DNA from: Streptomyces griseicoloratus
Lineage (GTDB): Bacteria > Actinomycetota > Actinomycetes > Streptomycetales > Streptomycetaceae
Direction of reading: 5' to 3'
Length of the DNA: 64,000 nucleotides
Assembly: GCF_014534645.1 (NCBI RefSeq)
Contig: NZ_JACVQF010000218.1
Coordinates: forward strand, 62,001 to 126,000
Under the pieces are notes generated by a model that worked only from the letters and a program-made list of their open reading frames with translations, had not been told where the DNA came from and did no database searches. Position 1 is the first letter of the stretch, and the number at the start of each line of letters is the position of its first letter. Positions 1-8,403 of this stretch are shown one piece after another. The translations under genes and the position numbers were made by a program.

Positions 1-309
1 CGTCCGGAGGGCGACGGCCGGGTGTGGCACCTGCCCACCGCGCCCGCCGTCAGCACGCGTGAGATACACACGATGATCGAGAAGTGCGTGGGCCGCCCCC
101 TGAACGTCGTGGTCCTCGAAGAGGCCCGCCCCTTCGGGCCGTTCGACGACCTGTTCATGGCGGAGTACGCCGAGATGTTCTACCAGCACACGGAGCCCCA
201 GATCATGGACTCCTCCGCCTGCCAGCGCGCCTTCGGGGTGGCTCCGACGCCGCTCGCGGACACGGTGGAGGCGACCGTGGCCTGGTACGCGGAACGCCTC
301 GCGCGGTGA
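1..309 (+). CDS. NAD-dependent epimerase/dehydratase family protein, C-terminal part (runs off left edge)
   Basis: The reading frame is open from base 1 to the stop at 307-309, so only about 102 C-terminal residues are present. The Rossmann fold and catalytic Tyr/Lys would lie outside the window. The tail, with PAVSTREIHTMIEK, ends in an amphipathic helix typical of extended SDR sugar or NmrA-like oxidoreductases, where it forms part of the substrate cap. The GTG at base 22 is internal and not a credible start. The family call rests on resemblance of this tail alone. A strong hairpin follows at 339-365. Confidence 0.6.
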   Translation, partial: RPEGDGRVWHLPTAPAVSTREIHTMIEKCVGRPLNVVVLEEARPFGPFDDLFMAEYAEMFYQHTEPQIMDSSACQRAFGVAPTPLADTVEATVAWYAERLAR

Positions 310-338
310 GGCGCCGGGCCGAGCGGACGCGCGGGAGC

Positions 339-365
339 GGCGCGCCGGATCACGCCCGGCGCGCC
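339..365. terminator. Hairpin between convergent genes
   Basis: A perfect 10-bp stem (GGCGCGCCGG with CCGGCGCGCC) and a 7-nt loop lie between the end of the plus-strand epimerase gene and the end of the minus-strand membrane protein gene. There is no U-run, which is common for Streptomyces terminators. It could serve both directions. Confidence 0.6.
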
Positions 366-384
366 CGGCCGGACTCCCGCCTCG

Positions 385-648
385 TCAGCGACGTGCCCGC
401 GAGCGGTCCAGCGCGCCCACGCCGAGCGCGGCGAGGGCGATCTGGATGAGCCACTCGATCCAGTCGACGCCCTTGGTGTCGGCCACGTCGAGCGCGGTGG
501 CGATCCAGGTGCCGATCAGCGCGGCCACGATGCCCACGAGGATCGTCCACAGGATGCCGATGCGCTGACGGCCCGGGACGACCAGTCGGCCCAGGACGCC
601 GATCACGACGCCGATGACGATGGCACTGATGATGCCGTCGATCTCCAT
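385..648 (-). CDS. GlsB/YeaQ/YmgE family stress response membrane protein
   Basis: This 87-residue protein has three hydrophobic helices (about residues 5-23, 31-52 and 63-80) with the small Gly-rich pattern of the transglycosylase-associated (YeaQ/YmgE/GlsB) family. These are small inner-membrane proteins induced by general stress, with no known enzymatic activity. Length is normal for the family. A purine-rich CGGAG lies just upstream of the ATG. It stands alone, convergent with the epimerase gene. Confidence 0.85.
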   Translation of the reverse strand: MEIDGIISAIVIGVVIGVLGRLVVPGRQRIGILWTILVGIVAALIGTWIATALDVADTKGVDWIEWLIQIALAALGVGALDRSRARR

Positions 649-758
649 CTCCGCCCCTCTTCGTCAAGTCCCCGCACCAAGGCGTGTTCCCGCTGCGGGC
701 GGGCGCAGTCCGCCTTCAGGGCGGCGACGGGCCGGGTGGCGGGAGGGTCGAGGGGGCA

Positions 759-795
759 CGTGCAGGCCGGTACCTCGTTCGGACCGGCCTGCACG
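759..795 (-). terminator. Hairpin downstream of SPW-repeat gene
   Basis: A 13-bp perfect stem (759-771 with 783-795) closes an 11-nt loop. It sits 22 bp past the stop codon of the minus-strand gene that ends at 817, as expected for its terminator. The remaining stretch towards 648 shows nothing I recognise. Confidence 0.65.
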
Positions 796-816
796 GCGTT
801 CCGGTTGTCGGCGTGC

Positions 817-1257
817 CTACGGCCTTGGGACGCTCCTCGCTGCCGTGCCGGCGCAGACCAGTCCCAGGACCAATGCCAGGACGCCGATGACGATGTTGTT
901 CCACACGACGCCGGCGTCCGGGCTGGAGCCGACGATCCACGGTGAGATGATCATCCACACACCCATCGCGCACATGGCCCAGCTGAGGCCGTACATGCGC
1001 TCCGGGGCCCTGGTGAACCCGAGGGCCAGCAGTCCGATGGCGATACCCACGATCAGGTTGTGGGGCACCAGCGCCGGCTGGTTCGCCGTGAAGTGGAGGA
1101 TCCACGGGGACACGGCACAGTACAGACCGAGCAGGAACACCGGCCCGTCCACGAGTGCCACATCGCGACCACCGAGCATGCGGGCGTAGCGTGCCCGCAT
1201 TTCCGAGGCATCAGGGTGACTGGTGATGTCACCTCTGGTGTGCGAGACGTGGGCCAT
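817..1257 (-). CDS. SPW repeat family membrane protein
   Basis: The product is 146 residues if translation starts at the ATG at 1257, which has AAGGAG eight bases upstream; a longer frame to 1326 lacks such a site. Four hydrophobic segments are visible, and the paired motif SPWIL...SPWIV appears twice (near residues 50 and 115), the signature of the SPW repeat family of bacterial integral membrane proteins. The role is unknown. The upstream region (1258-1484) is relatively AT-rich and probably carries a promoter for this gene and one for the divergent sulfur operon. Confidence 0.85.
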   Translation of the reverse strand: MAHVSHTRGDITSHPDASEMRARYARMLGGRDVALVDGPVFLLGLYCAVSPWILHFTANQPALVPHNLIVGIAIGLLALGFTRAPERMYGLSWAMCAMGVWMIISPWIVGSSPDAGVVWNNIVIGVLALVLGLVCAGTAARSVPRP

Positions 1258-1484
1258 GAGTCGTCTCCTTTGACTTGCAGGCCGACCGCTCTGATGCGGT
1301 ATGCGGTAAGCGCCGCGTACATACATTCTGCGCTTATTTCTCCCTTATGTGTAGAGGTCAGCGAGGGTCCCGCACGGTCTGCCAGCATCCCGAACGTCAC
1401 ACCCTCGTGAATTGCGGTTCCGCGATACGAGATCGTCCGGGTACTCCTTGACGGCTCTCGCCGGCCGCTGTCACGATCGACGGC

Positions 1485-1568
1485 ATGACAACGCGACTGG
1501 AACTCACGCGGCGACGCCACGTCGACCTCGCACGCGTTTCCAGCGCCTTCTGTCGCATCGCGGCCTGA
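1485..1568 (+). CDS. Cysteine-type leader peptide (putative attenuator) upstream of ssuE-ssuD
   Basis: This short frame encodes 27 residues including RRRHVDLARVSSAFCR, with one TGT cysteine codon (codon 23) near the end. The RRxHVDLxRxxSAxCR pattern is that of the small leader peptides found in actinobacteria upstream of cysteine, sulfate and sulfonate assimilation genes. They are thought to sense cysteinyl-tRNA by ribosome stalling at the Cys codon. The next genes are an SsuE-like reductase (215 bp downstream) and SsuD, which fits sulfur control. The gap 1569-1782 holds GC-rich inverted repeats such as GGCGCC...GGCGCC that could form the regulatory hairpin. The recognition is by motif; the mechanism is inferred. 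Confidence 0.8.
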   Translation: MTTRLELTRRRHVDLARVSSAFCRIAA

Positions 1569-1782
1569 CCCTCCGGTCCGCCGTCCCCTCCCGCGCCGCG
1601 AAGGCCCCGCGCGCGTTCTTCCCTCCCACCGTCCCGGCACGGCGCTCTCTCACGTCCCGTTGAACGAGGACCACGCCGAACCCGACGGTGTCTTCTGCCG
1701 GTTCCGACCCCTTCCCCCCGACCGCTTCCACCGGGGCGCCGCCCTCGGCGCCGTGCGCTCCGCCGTCCCGAAAAGAGGGCCC

Positions 1783-2340
1783 ATGGCCACCGTCCTGTCC
1801 GTTTCCGGCAGCCCTTCCGCCACCTCCCGCACCAACCGGCTGCTGCGCCACCTCGACGACCGGCTGACCGACCAGGGCCACGAGGTGATCCCGCTCGACG
1901 TGCGCACCGTCCCCGCCGACGCCCTGCTCGGCGCGGACTTCCGGCACCCCGCGATCGTCGAGGCCACCGAGCTGTTCGCCCGTGCCGACGGGGTCGTCGT
2001 CGGCACGCCCGTCTACAAGGCGTCGTACTCCGGTGTCCTGAAGGCGCTCCTCGATCTGCTCCCGCAGTACGCCCTCACCGGCAAGACGGTGCTGCCGCTG
2101 GCCACCGGCGGCTCCACGGCCCACGTCCTGGCCATCGACTACGCGCTCCGTCCGGTCCTGAACTCCATGGGCGCGGCGCACATCGTGCAGGGCTGGTTCA
2201 CCCTCGACAAGGACATCACCGCGCACGAGGACGGCTCGGTCACGATCGCCCCGGGGGCGGCGGAGGCCCTGGCCCATGTGGTCGACCAGTTCTCCGCGGC
2301 CCTGGGCGTCCACGTCCCGGTCCTGGCCGCGGCGAGCTGA
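1783..2340 (+). CDS. ssuE: NADPH-dependent FMN reductase (SsuE type)
   Basis: This is a 185-residue flavodoxin-like reductase. The N-terminal SVSGSPSATSRTNRLL is the FMN phosphate-binding loop of the NADPH:FMN reductase family, and GTPVYKASYSGVLKALLDLLP is the conserved dimer and flavin contact segment. It supplies reduced FMN to the monooxygenase encoded next, allowing sulfur release from alkanesulfonates in the cytoplasm. The ATG at 1783 was chosen because the flavin-binding strand starts directly after it and AAGAGGG precedes it. The gene lies between the Cys-type leader and ssuD, 144 bp before the ssuD start. Confidence 0.88.
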   Translation: MATVLSVSGSPSATSRTNRLLRHLDDRLTDQGHEVIPLDVRTVPADALLGADFRHPAIVEATELFARADGVVVGTPVYKASYSGVLKALLDLLPQYALTGKTVLPLATGGSTAHVLAIDYALRPVLNSMGAAHIVQGWFTLDKDITAHEDGSVTIAPGAAEALAHVVDQFSAALGVHVPVLAAAS

Positions 2341-2484
2341 GGGCCGGCGGCCGCAGGGGGAGAGGTGCGCCGGCCCTCACCCCGCTCGCCGAACACTCGC
2401 CGAGGACCACTTCGGGGCAACGTCCGGTTGCCCCACGCCGCCCGGCCGGCCCGTACCGACGAACGTCCCCGAACGGAGACCCAC

Positions 2485-3633
2485 GTGTCCCTCACCTTCC
2501 ACTGGTTCCTGCCCACCAACGGCGACAGCCGCCACGTCGTCGGCGGCGGCCACGGCTCCCCGGCCACCGCCTCCGGACGGGACCGGCCGCCGACGGTGGC
2601 CTACCTGAGCCAGATCGCCCGTGCCGCCGAGAGCCTGGGCTTCGCCGGCGCGCTCACCCCCACCGGCGCCTGGTGCGAGGACGCGTGGCTGACCACCGCG
2701 ATGGTCAGCCAGAACACCGAGCACCTGAAGTTCCTCATCGCCTTCCGCCCCGGGCTCCTGTCGCCCACGCTCGCCGCGCAGATGGCGTCCACCTTCCAGC
2801 GGCTGAGCGGCGGACGGCTGCTCCTGAACGTCGTCACGGGCGGTGAGAGCCAAGAGCAGCGGGCCCACGGCGACTTCCTCGACAAGGACGCCCGCTACCG
2901 CCGTACCGGCGAATTCCTGCAGATCCTCCGCGGGTTGTGGGAGGGCGGGACCGTCGACCTGCACGGCGAGCACCTTCGCGTCGAGGACGCGAGGCTCGTG
3001 CGCGTACCGGACCCGGTGCCCGAGGTCTACTTCGGGGGCTCCTCGGCCATCGCGGGCGAGGTCGCCGCCCGGCACGTCGATGTGTACCTCACCTGGGGCG
3101 AACCGCCCGCGCAGGTCGCCGAGAAGATCGACCGGATCAGGGCGCTGGCCGCGCGGCAGGGCCGCACCCTGCGCTTCGGCATCAGGCTGCACGTCATCAC
3201 CAGGGACACCTCCGAGCAGGCCTGGGCCGAGGCCGGACGGCTCCTCGACGGCTTCGACCCGGAGACCGTGCGGTCCGTGCAGGACTCTCTCGCCCGCAGC
3301 GAGTCCGAGGGGCAGCGGCGCATGCTCGCCCTGCACGGCGGCTCCCGCGACGCGCTGGAGATCCACCCCAACCTGTGGGCCGGCATCGGCCTGGTGCGCG
3401 GGGGCGCGGGCACCGCCCTGGTCGGCAGCCACGACGAGGTCGCCGAACGGATCAGGGAGTACCACGCGCTCGGCATCGACGAGTTCGTCCTCTCCGGATA
3501 CCCGCACCTGGAGGAGGCGTACTGGTTCGGCGAGGGCGTCCTGCCGCGCCTCGCCGCCGAGGGCCTGTGGCGGCATCCGTACGACGACCTGACGGCCGGC
3601 CCGCTTCCCGTGCCGGCCGCCGCCGCGAGCTGA
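2485..3633 (+). CDS. ssuD: FMNH2-dependent alkanesulfonate monooxygenase (SsuD)
   Basis: This 382-residue luciferase-like monooxygenase is the usual SsuD length (about 381). The start FHWFLPTNGDSR and the segments TPTGAWCEDAWL, FRPGLLSPTLAAQM and GGRLLLNVVTGG are characteristic of SsuD and related sulfonate monooxygenases. It oxidises alkanesulfonates to an aldehyde and sulfite using FMNH2 from the SsuE partner. The GTG at 2485 is preferred over a frame open to 2365, because ACGGAGAC precedes it and the TIM-barrel begins there. No SsuA/B/C transporter genes are adjacent, so uptake must be encoded elsewhere. Confidence 0.92.
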   Translation: MSLTFHWFLPTNGDSRHVVGGGHGSPATASGRDRPPTVAYLSQIARAAESLGFAGALTPTGAWCEDAWLTTAMVSQNTEHLKFLIAFRPGLLSPTLAAQMASTFQRLSGGRLLLNVVTGGESQEQRAHGDFLDKDARYRRTGEFLQILRGLWEGGTVDLHGEHLRVEDARLVRVPDPVPEVYFGGSSAIAGEVAARHVDVYLTWGEPPAQVAEKIDRIRALAARQGRTLRFGIRLHVITRDTSEQAWAEAGRLLDGFDPETVRSVQDSLARSESEGQRRMLALHGGSRDALEIHPNLWAGIGLVRGGAGTALVGSHDEVAERIREYHALGIDEFVLSGYPHLEEAYWFGEGVLPRLAAEGLWRHPYDDLTAGPLPVPAAAAS

Positions 3634-3671
3634 CGCCACGCCAGTCCGCCCGGTACTCAATGAAGTTGAAC

Positions 3672-3700
3672 TGGTCTACACCCTTGACTGGTACAGACCA
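3672..3700 (+). promoter_or_regulatory. Chitinase-type direct repeats / DasR (dre) operator
   Basis: Two 12-bp repeats, TGGTCTACACCC (3672-3683) and TGGTACAGACCA (3689-3700), are separated by five bases that include the start of TTGACT, a plausible -35 box. Streptomyces chitinase promoters carry such paired TGGTCTAGACC-like repeats, and DasR, the GlcNAc-responsive GntR regulator, binds ACTGGTCTAGACCACT-like sites. The second repeat with its flank (ACTGGTACAGACCA) is the better match. It precedes the GH19 chitinase gene by about 140 bp. Confidence 0.75.
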
Positions 3701-3836
3701 AGGCGGTTGAGTGTGCCTCCACACCCCCCACCACGGCCGCCCCCACGCCGTGGCCGGTCCCACCGGCACGCGCGCACAAGGCTCCTGCCCCCTGTCCTTG
3801 TCCGGGGACGGCCGTGCTCGCCAAGGAGGCAGACCC

Positions 3837-4727
3837 GTGTCGAGACGTCGTATCTCCGCCGTGGTGACCGTGCTCGCCCTCGCGGGAGCCGTGCCCGTGC
3901 TCCTGCCGGCCACCACGGCGTCCGCCGCCGCGTGTTCCAGCTACCCGAACTGGACGGCCGGCAAGTCCTACAACGCCGGCGACATCGTGCGCTACACCGA
4001 CGGCAAGGCCTACATCGCCGAGCACGCCAACCCGGGCTACGACCCGACGATCAGCACCTGGTACTGGGAACCGTACGCCTGCGACAGCGGCTCGCAGACG
4101 CCGGTCGGCACCTTCGTGGTCAGCGAGGCCCAGTTCAACCAGATGTTCCCGAACCGGAATCCCTTCTACACCTACCGCGGCCTGACCGCCGCGCTCAGTG
4201 CCTACCCGGGCTTCGCCAACACCGGCAGCGACACGACGAAGAAGCAGGAGGCCGCCGCCTTCCTCGCCAACGTCAGTCACGAGACCGGCGGACTGGTGCA
4301 CGTCGTCGAGCAGAACACCGCCAACTACCCGCACTACTGCGACTGGAGCCAGCCGTACGGCTGCCCGGCGGGACAGGCCGCCTACTACGGGCGCGGCCCG
4401 ATCCAGCTCAGCTGGAACTTCAACTACAAGGCGGCGGGCGACGCCCTCGGCATCGACCTGCTGAACAACCCCTGGCTGGTGCAGAACGACGCGGCCGTGG
4501 CCTGGAAGACGGCCCTGTGGTACTGGAACACCCAGTCCGGGCCGGGCACCATGACCCCGCACAACGCCATGGTGAACGGCGCCGGCTTCGGCCAGACGAT
4601 CCGCTCCATCAACGGCTCCCTGGAGTGCGACGGCCGGAACCCGGCGCAGGTGCAGAGCCGCGTGACCAAGTACCAGCAGTTCACGCAGATACTCGGCGTC
4701 GCGCCGGGCGGCAACCTGTACTGCTGA
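3837..4727 (+). CDS. Secreted family 19 chitinase with N-terminal chitin-binding module
   Basis: The 296-residue preprotein has a signal peptide (residues 1-31, RRR then a hydrophobic core and ASA-A), a carbohydrate-binding module 5/12 (about 33-82, with WTAGKSYNAGDIV and WYWEPYAC) and a GH19 catalytic domain (about 95-296). The catalytic acid is Glu149 in NVSHETGG, followed by VEQN (Glu158). YYGRGPIQLSWNFNYKAAG is the GH19 signature. It hydrolyses chitin outside the cell by an inverting mechanism. The GTG at 3837 follows AAGGAGG. The direct-repeat operators upstream imply induction by chitin oligomers or GlcNAc through DasR. Confidence 0.95.
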   Translation: MSRRRISAVVTVLALAGAVPVLLPATTASAAACSSYPNWTAGKSYNAGDIVRYTDGKAYIAEHANPGYDPTISTWYWEPYACDSGSQTPVGTFVVSEAQFNQMFPNRNPFYTYRGLTAALSAYPGFANTGSDTTKKQEAAAFLANVSHETGGLVHVVEQNTANYPHYCDWSQPYGCPAGQAAYYGRGPIQLSWNFNYKAAGDALGIDLLNNPWLVQNDAAVAWKTALWYWNTQSGPGTMTPHNAMVNGAGFGQTIRSINGSLECDGRNPAQVQSRVTKYQQFTQILGVAPGGNLYC

Positions 4728-4742
4728 ACCGGCGGCCCGCGG

Positions 4743-5201
4743 TCAGACGGTCCAGACGCCGTCCCGCATGAGGTGCCGGCCCCTCAGCTCGTGCACCCCG
4801 TGCCAGGCCTGGACCGCACGCGGACGCACCCGGAACCAGGCGTACGGGGCGCTGTCCTCGCGCGGATCCCAGCCGGTCTTCGCGAGGAACGCCCCGGCCG
4901 CCTCCGCGGGCACCTCCGACGCCCCGAAGGTCTCCACGTCACCGTCGATCAGTACGACGTCCCGGGTGTGCCCGAAAGCCAGCCGCGCCCGGCCGCCCTC
5001 GCGCAGATTGCGGCCGGTGGGGTTGGTCCGGCGCGTCGCCAGCCACAGGGACTCGCCGTGCCAGGCGAACCACAGTGGGACCAGGCACGGCAGCCCGTCG
5101 GCGTCCGCCGTGGCCACCCAGACGTCGGTCTCCCGTTCCAGGCGGGCCAGTACGTCCTGCTTGCGCCGCTCGGGGCCGCGCGGAGGAGCGGTGATCTTCA
5201 T
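4743..5201 (-). CDS. Pyridoxamine 5'-phosphate oxidase family (PPOX) protein
   Basis: The 152-residue protein has the split beta-barrel flavin-binding fold: [39 protein letters not shown] is the first half of the PPOX domain and [14 protein letters not shown] its C-terminal strand. Members bind FMN or F420 and reduce or oxidise diverse small molecules; the substrate here cannot be told. The ATG at 5201 fits the domain start; a longer frame to 5372 would run into the divergent VOC gene and its promoter. It is convergent with the chitinase gene, only 15 bp apart. Confidence 0.8.
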   Translation of the reverse strand: MKITAPPRGPERRKQDVLARLERETDVWVATADADGLPCLVPLWFAWHGESLWLATRRTNPTGRNLREGGRARLAFGHTRDVVLIDGDVETFGASEVPAEAAGAFLAKTGWDPREDSAPYAWFRVRPRAVQAWHGVHELRGRHLMRDGVWTV

Positions 5202-5301
5202 GGCGGGGACGCTAGCGGAGACCGCGCCGGTCGCGCCTCGGGCGCGAGGCGTAGGGCCGGAGACCGGCGACCAGGGGTTTCCGGAGACTGGCGCCCAGAG
5301 A

Positions 5302-5315
5302 GTTTTACGTATAAC
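5302..5315. promoter_or_regulatory. Near-palindromic operator or promoter element between divergent genes
   Basis: GTTTTACGTATAAC is a 14-bp dyad with one mismatched pair, standing out as AT-rich in GC-rich DNA. It lies 35 bp before the VOC start and about 100 bp before the divergent PPOX start. It is a candidate regulator site or extended -10 region. Confidence 0.35.
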
Positions 5316-5349
5316 CTCTCCCGTCAATCGCTGCTCCCGGAAGGCCCAG

Positions 5350-5742
5350 ATGACCCGCATCGCCCTGGTCACCCTCGTCGTCGACGACTACGACGAGGCG
5401 ATCCGCTTCTACACCGAGGCTCTCGGCTTCCGCCTCGCCGAGGACGCCCCCCGCCCCGACGGCTCCCGCTGGGTCGTCGTGGAGCCCGGGGTGCAGGGCG
5501 AGGGCACCGCGCTGCTGCTGGCCCGCGCCAAGGGCGGGGCGCAGCGCGACCGGGTCGGCGACCAGACCGGCGGACGCGTCGGCTTCTTCCTGTACACCGA
5601 CGACTTCGCCCGCGACCACGCCCGCATGCTGGCCGCCGGCGTGACCTTCCTGGAGGAGCCCCGGCACGAGACCTACGGCACGGTCGCCGTCTTCCAGGAC
5701 CTGTACGGCAACCGCTGGGACCTGCTCCAGCCGGCCTCCTGA
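5350..5742 (+). CDS. VOC (glyoxalase/bleomycin resistance) family protein
   Basis: The protein is 130 residues with the two beta-alpha-beta-beta-beta units of a single VOC domain: [21 protein letters not shown] at the start and [19 protein letters not shown] at the end. Possible metal ligands (His/Glu) are only partly conserved, so the reaction is unknown; relatives include glyoxalases and antibiotic-sequestering proteins. The ATG at 5350 has GGAAGG upstream. It is followed after 44 bp by adenosine deaminase and may be cotranscribed with it. Confidence 0.8.
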   Translation: MTRIALVTLVVDDYDEAIRFYTEALGFRLAEDAPRPDGSRWVVVEPGVQGEGTALLLARAKGGAQRDRVGDQTGGRVGFFLYTDDFARDHARMLAAGVTFLEEPRHETYGTVAVFQDLYGNRWDLLQPAS

Positions 5743-5786
5743 CCTCCCGAACCCATCGCACCGACCCGCCGAGGAACCACCGCACC

Positions 5787-6866
5787 ATGTCATCTACGCG
5801 CATAGACGCCGACCTGATCCGCCGCCTCCCCAAGGCCGTCCTGCACGACCACCTCGACGGCGGCCTGCGCCCCGCCACCGTGGTGGAGCTGGCCGGGGCC
5901 GTCGGCCACACGCTGCCCACGACCGACCCCGACGAGCTGGCCGCCTGGTACTACGAGGCCGCCAACTCGGGTGACCTGGTGCGCTACATAGCCACCTTCG
6001 AGCACACCCTCGCCGTCATGCAGACCCGCGAGGGCCTGCTGCGCACCGCCGAGGAGTACGTCCTCGACCTCGCCGCGGACGGCGTGGTCTACGGTGAGGT
6101 CCGCTACGCCCCCGAGCTGAACACCCGCGGCGGGCTGACGATGCGCGAGGTCGTCGAGACCGTCCAGGAGGGACTGGCCGCCGGCATGGCGAAGGCCGCG
6201 GAGGCCGGGACCCCCGTACGCGTCGGCACGCTGCTGTGCGGCATGCGGATGTTCGACCGCGTCCGGGAGGCCGCCGAGCTGGCCGTCGCCTATCGGGACG
6301 CCGGCGTCGTCGGCTTCGACATCGCCGGCGCCGAGGACGGCTTCCCGCCCGCCGACCACCTCGACGCGTTCGCGTACCTGCGCCGCGAGAACGTGCCGTT
6401 CACGATCCACGCCGGGGAGGCGCACGGCCTGCCCAGCATCCACCAGGCCCTCCAGGTGTGCGGCGCCCAGCGCATCGGCCACGGTGTGCGCATCACCGAC
6501 GACATCCCCGACCTCGGGTCCGGCAAGCTCGGCCGTCTCGCCGGCTGGGTGCGCGACCGGCGCATCGCCCTGGAGATGTGCCCGACGTCCAACCTCCAGA
6601 CCGGCGCCGCGACCTCGATCGCCGAGCACCCGGTCACGGCGCTGAAGGACCTCGGCTTCCGGGTCACCCTCAACACCGACAACCGGCTCGTCTCCGGCAC
6701 GACCATGACCCGCGAGATGTCCCTGCTGGTCGAGCAGGCGGGCTGGACGGTCGAGGACCTGCGCACGGTCACGGTGAACGCGGTCAAGAGCGCGTTCATC
6801 CCGTTCGACGAGCGCAGGGCCCTGATCGAGGACGTCGTCCTGCCGGGCTACGAGGCGGCGCTCTGA
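5787..6866 (+). CDS. add: Adenosine deaminase
   Basis: The 359-residue metal-dependent hydrolase converts adenosine or deoxyadenosine to inosine. Zinc-binding and catalytic motifs are present in order: [10 protein letters not shown] near residue 23, [10 protein letters not shown] (residues about 205-214), [19 protein letters not shown] and LNTDN. The conserved Glu in HAGE is the proton donor. Length matches bacterial Add. The ATG at 5787 has GAGGAA upstream. Its last 19 bp overlap the convergent DinB-like gene. Confidence 0.93.
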   Translation: MSSTRIDADLIRRLPKAVLHDHLDGGLRPATVVELAGAVGHTLPTTDPDELAAWYYEAANSGDLVRYIATFEHTLAVMQTREGLLRTAEEYVLDLAADGVVYGEVRYAPELNTRGGLTMREVVETVQEGLAAGMAKAAEAGTPVRVGTLLCGMRMFDRVREAAELAVAYRDAGVVGFDIAGAEDGFPPADHLDAFAYLRRENVPFTIHAGEAHGLPSIHQALQVCGAQRIGHGVRITDDIPDLGSGKLGRLAGWVRDRRIALEMCPTSNLQTGAATSIAEHPVTALKDLGFRVTLNTDNRLVSGTTMTREMSLLVEQAGWTVEDLRTVTVNAVKSAFIPFDERRALIEDVVLPGYEAAL

Positions 6867-7363
6867 AGGAGCCCCCGTACATAGGCGGCCTGTCCGGCGT
6901 GCTGCAGATCGTCGGACAGGACGCTGACCAGCCGCACGCCCAGGGTGACCGGCGGGTCCCAGTTCTCGTCCACGATCCGCTCCAGGTCCTTGGCGGCCAC
7001 GGAGCGCAGCGCGCCGAGCGTCTGCTCGTGCACGTCGTCGTAGTAGCCGGTCAGCAGGTCCGCCGAGTCGACCCGCACCTTCGCGACCTTGGCCGAGCTG
7101 TGGCCGTACCCGGTGTCGAGGCGCGGCAGCCCCAGGCCGAACCGCTTCTCCCACTCCTGGGCGAGCCACACCTGGTCGAGCCCGAAGGCGTCGGCCATGT
7201 GGTCGTCCTGCACCCGGGTGAGGTGCCAGACCAGCCACGTGATGGAGTTGGCGTCACCGGCCGGGCGGGCGTTCAGCTCGTCGGGGTCCAGGCCCTCGAC
7301 GACGGCGTGGACTTCTTCCCGGATGCGGCTGTAGCCCTCGATGAGGATGTCCTTGGCATGCAT
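6848..7363 (-). CDS. DinB/DUF664 family protein
   Basis: This 171-residue protein has the four-helix DinB fold. The conserved His residues that bind a metal ion appear in [12 protein letters not shown] and [12 protein letters not shown]. DinB relatives in actinobacteria include mycothiol-dependent maleylpyruvate isomerases and mycothiol S-transferases, so a thiol-transfer role is possible but not shown. The gene runs towards adenosine deaminase and overlaps its 3' end by 19 bp. Confidence 0.78.
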   Translation of the reverse strand: MHAKDILIEGYSRIREEVHAVVEGLDPDELNARPAGDANSITWLVWHLTRVQDDHMADAFGLDQVWLAQEWEKRFGLGLPRLDTGYGHSSAKVAKVRVDSADLLTGYYDDVHEQTLGALRSVAAKDLERIVDENWDPPVTLGVRLVSVLSDDLQHAGQAAYVRGLLQSAAS

Positions 7364-7388
7364 GGGTCCACCATCGCGCAGTCCGCCC

Positions 7389-8273
7389 TCACCCGCTCCC
7401 CGTCTCCAGCAGTCCCATGAGCGCGCGTGCCGCCGGACTGGTGGCCTGCACGGGCGGCAGCAGCGCGATCGTCTCGTACGCCGTCTCCCCGGTGTCCTTC
7501 AGCGGCAGTGACGTCAGGGAGTCCCGCTTGCGCCGGAAGTGGCGCGGCACGACGGCGATGCCGAGGTCCTCGTCGATCAGGTCGAGCAGCCCGTGCACGT
7601 CGTTCACCTCCAGCGCCACCGTCCGCCGTACCCCCGCGGCCGCGAACACCGCGTCGGTGACGCGCCGCGGACCCCAGTCGGGGTGGAAGTCGACGAAGAC
7701 CTCCTCGGCGAGGTCCTGCGGGGTCAGCACCGCCCCGCCGGCCGCCAGCCGGTGGCCGGGGTGGCACAGCACCGTCATCGGCTCGCCGCCCAGCGAGACC
7801 GAGCGCAGCTGGTCCGTGTCCGCCTGCGTCCGGTAGGCGAACGCCAGGTCCAGCCGCCCGGCCGCGACCTCCTCCGCCAGTTCGCCCGAGCCCGCTTGCC
7901 GCAGCCGGATCTCCACGTCCGGATGGCGCCGCCGGAACGCGGCCAGCAGCCCCGCCACGTACACCCCGGCCACGCACTGCTCGGTGCCCAGCGACAGCGT
8001 GCCGCGCAGCACGCCCTGCACCGCGGCGACCGCCTCGTGCGCCGACCGCACCTGAGCCAGGATCCGCCGGGCCTCGCCCAGCAGCGCACGCCCGGCCTCC
8101 GTCAGCGTCACCCGGCGGGTCGTCCGCACGAACAGCGGCGTCTGCAGCTCCCGCTCCAGCGAGCGGATGGACGCCGACAGCCCGGACTGGGACACCAGCA
8201 GCCGTTCGGCCGCCCGGGTGAAGTGCTGGTCCTCGGCGACCGCCACGAAATGCTGGAGATGACGCAGTTCCAT
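7389..8273 (-). CDS. LysR family transcriptional regulator
   Basis: The 294-residue protein begins with a winged helix-turn-helix (MELRHLQHFVAVAEDQHFTRAAERLLVSQSGLSASI...), followed by an effector-binding domain (about 90-294) of the periplasmic-binding type. It is divergent from an aldo-keto reductase gene, with two dyad sequences in between, so it most likely controls that gene and itself. The inducer is unknown. Confidence 0.9.
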   Translation of the reverse strand: MELRHLQHFVAVAEDQHFTRAAERLLVSQSGLSASIRSLERELQTPLFVRTTRRVTLTEAGRALLGEARRILAQVRSAHEAVAAVQGVLRGTLSLGTEQCVAGVYVAGLLAAFRRRHPDVEIRLRQAGSGELAEEVAAGRLDLAFAYRTQADTDQLRSVSLGGEPMTVLCHPGHRLAAGGAVLTPQDLAEEVFVDFHPDWGPRRVTDAVFAAAGVRRTVALEVNDVHGLLDLIDEDLGIAVVPRHFRRKRDSLTSLPLKDTGETAYETIALLPPVQATSPAARALMGLLETGSG

Positions 8274-8293
8274 GATTGAGAAGCGTATCCGCT

Positions 8294-8309
8294 GAATCCC
8301 ATCGGATTC
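8294..8309. promoter_or_regulatory. Dyad operator candidate 1 (LysR gene side)
   Basis: GAATCC-CATC-GGATTC is a perfect inverted repeat with 6-bp arms, starting 21 bp upstream of the regulator's start codon. Its position and symmetry fit an autoregulatory LysR site. Confidence 0.5.
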
Positions 8310-8370
8310 TTCTGTTGGACCACTGCCCGCGGGCCGCGAAAGAGTGGGACCCGGTCACGTCAGAAAACCC

Positions 8371-8385
8371 GGCACCTTTGGTGCC
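8371..8385. promoter_or_regulatory. Dyad operator candidate 2 (reductase gene side)
   Basis: GGCACC-TTT-GGTGCC is a perfect inverted repeat with 6-bp arms lying 19 bp before the TTG start of the aldo-keto reductase. It would fall inside the gene if the frame open from 8344 were used, which favours the TTG start. Confidence 0.45.
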
Positions 8386-8403
8386 AACCCCACTGGAGTC
8401 GCG

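Noticed and set aside
1420-1444. GGGTAC at 1439-1444 as a SigB-type promoter for the sulfur leader
   Set aside because: No GNNT lies 14-16 bases upstream; the nearest GGTT is 19 bases away.
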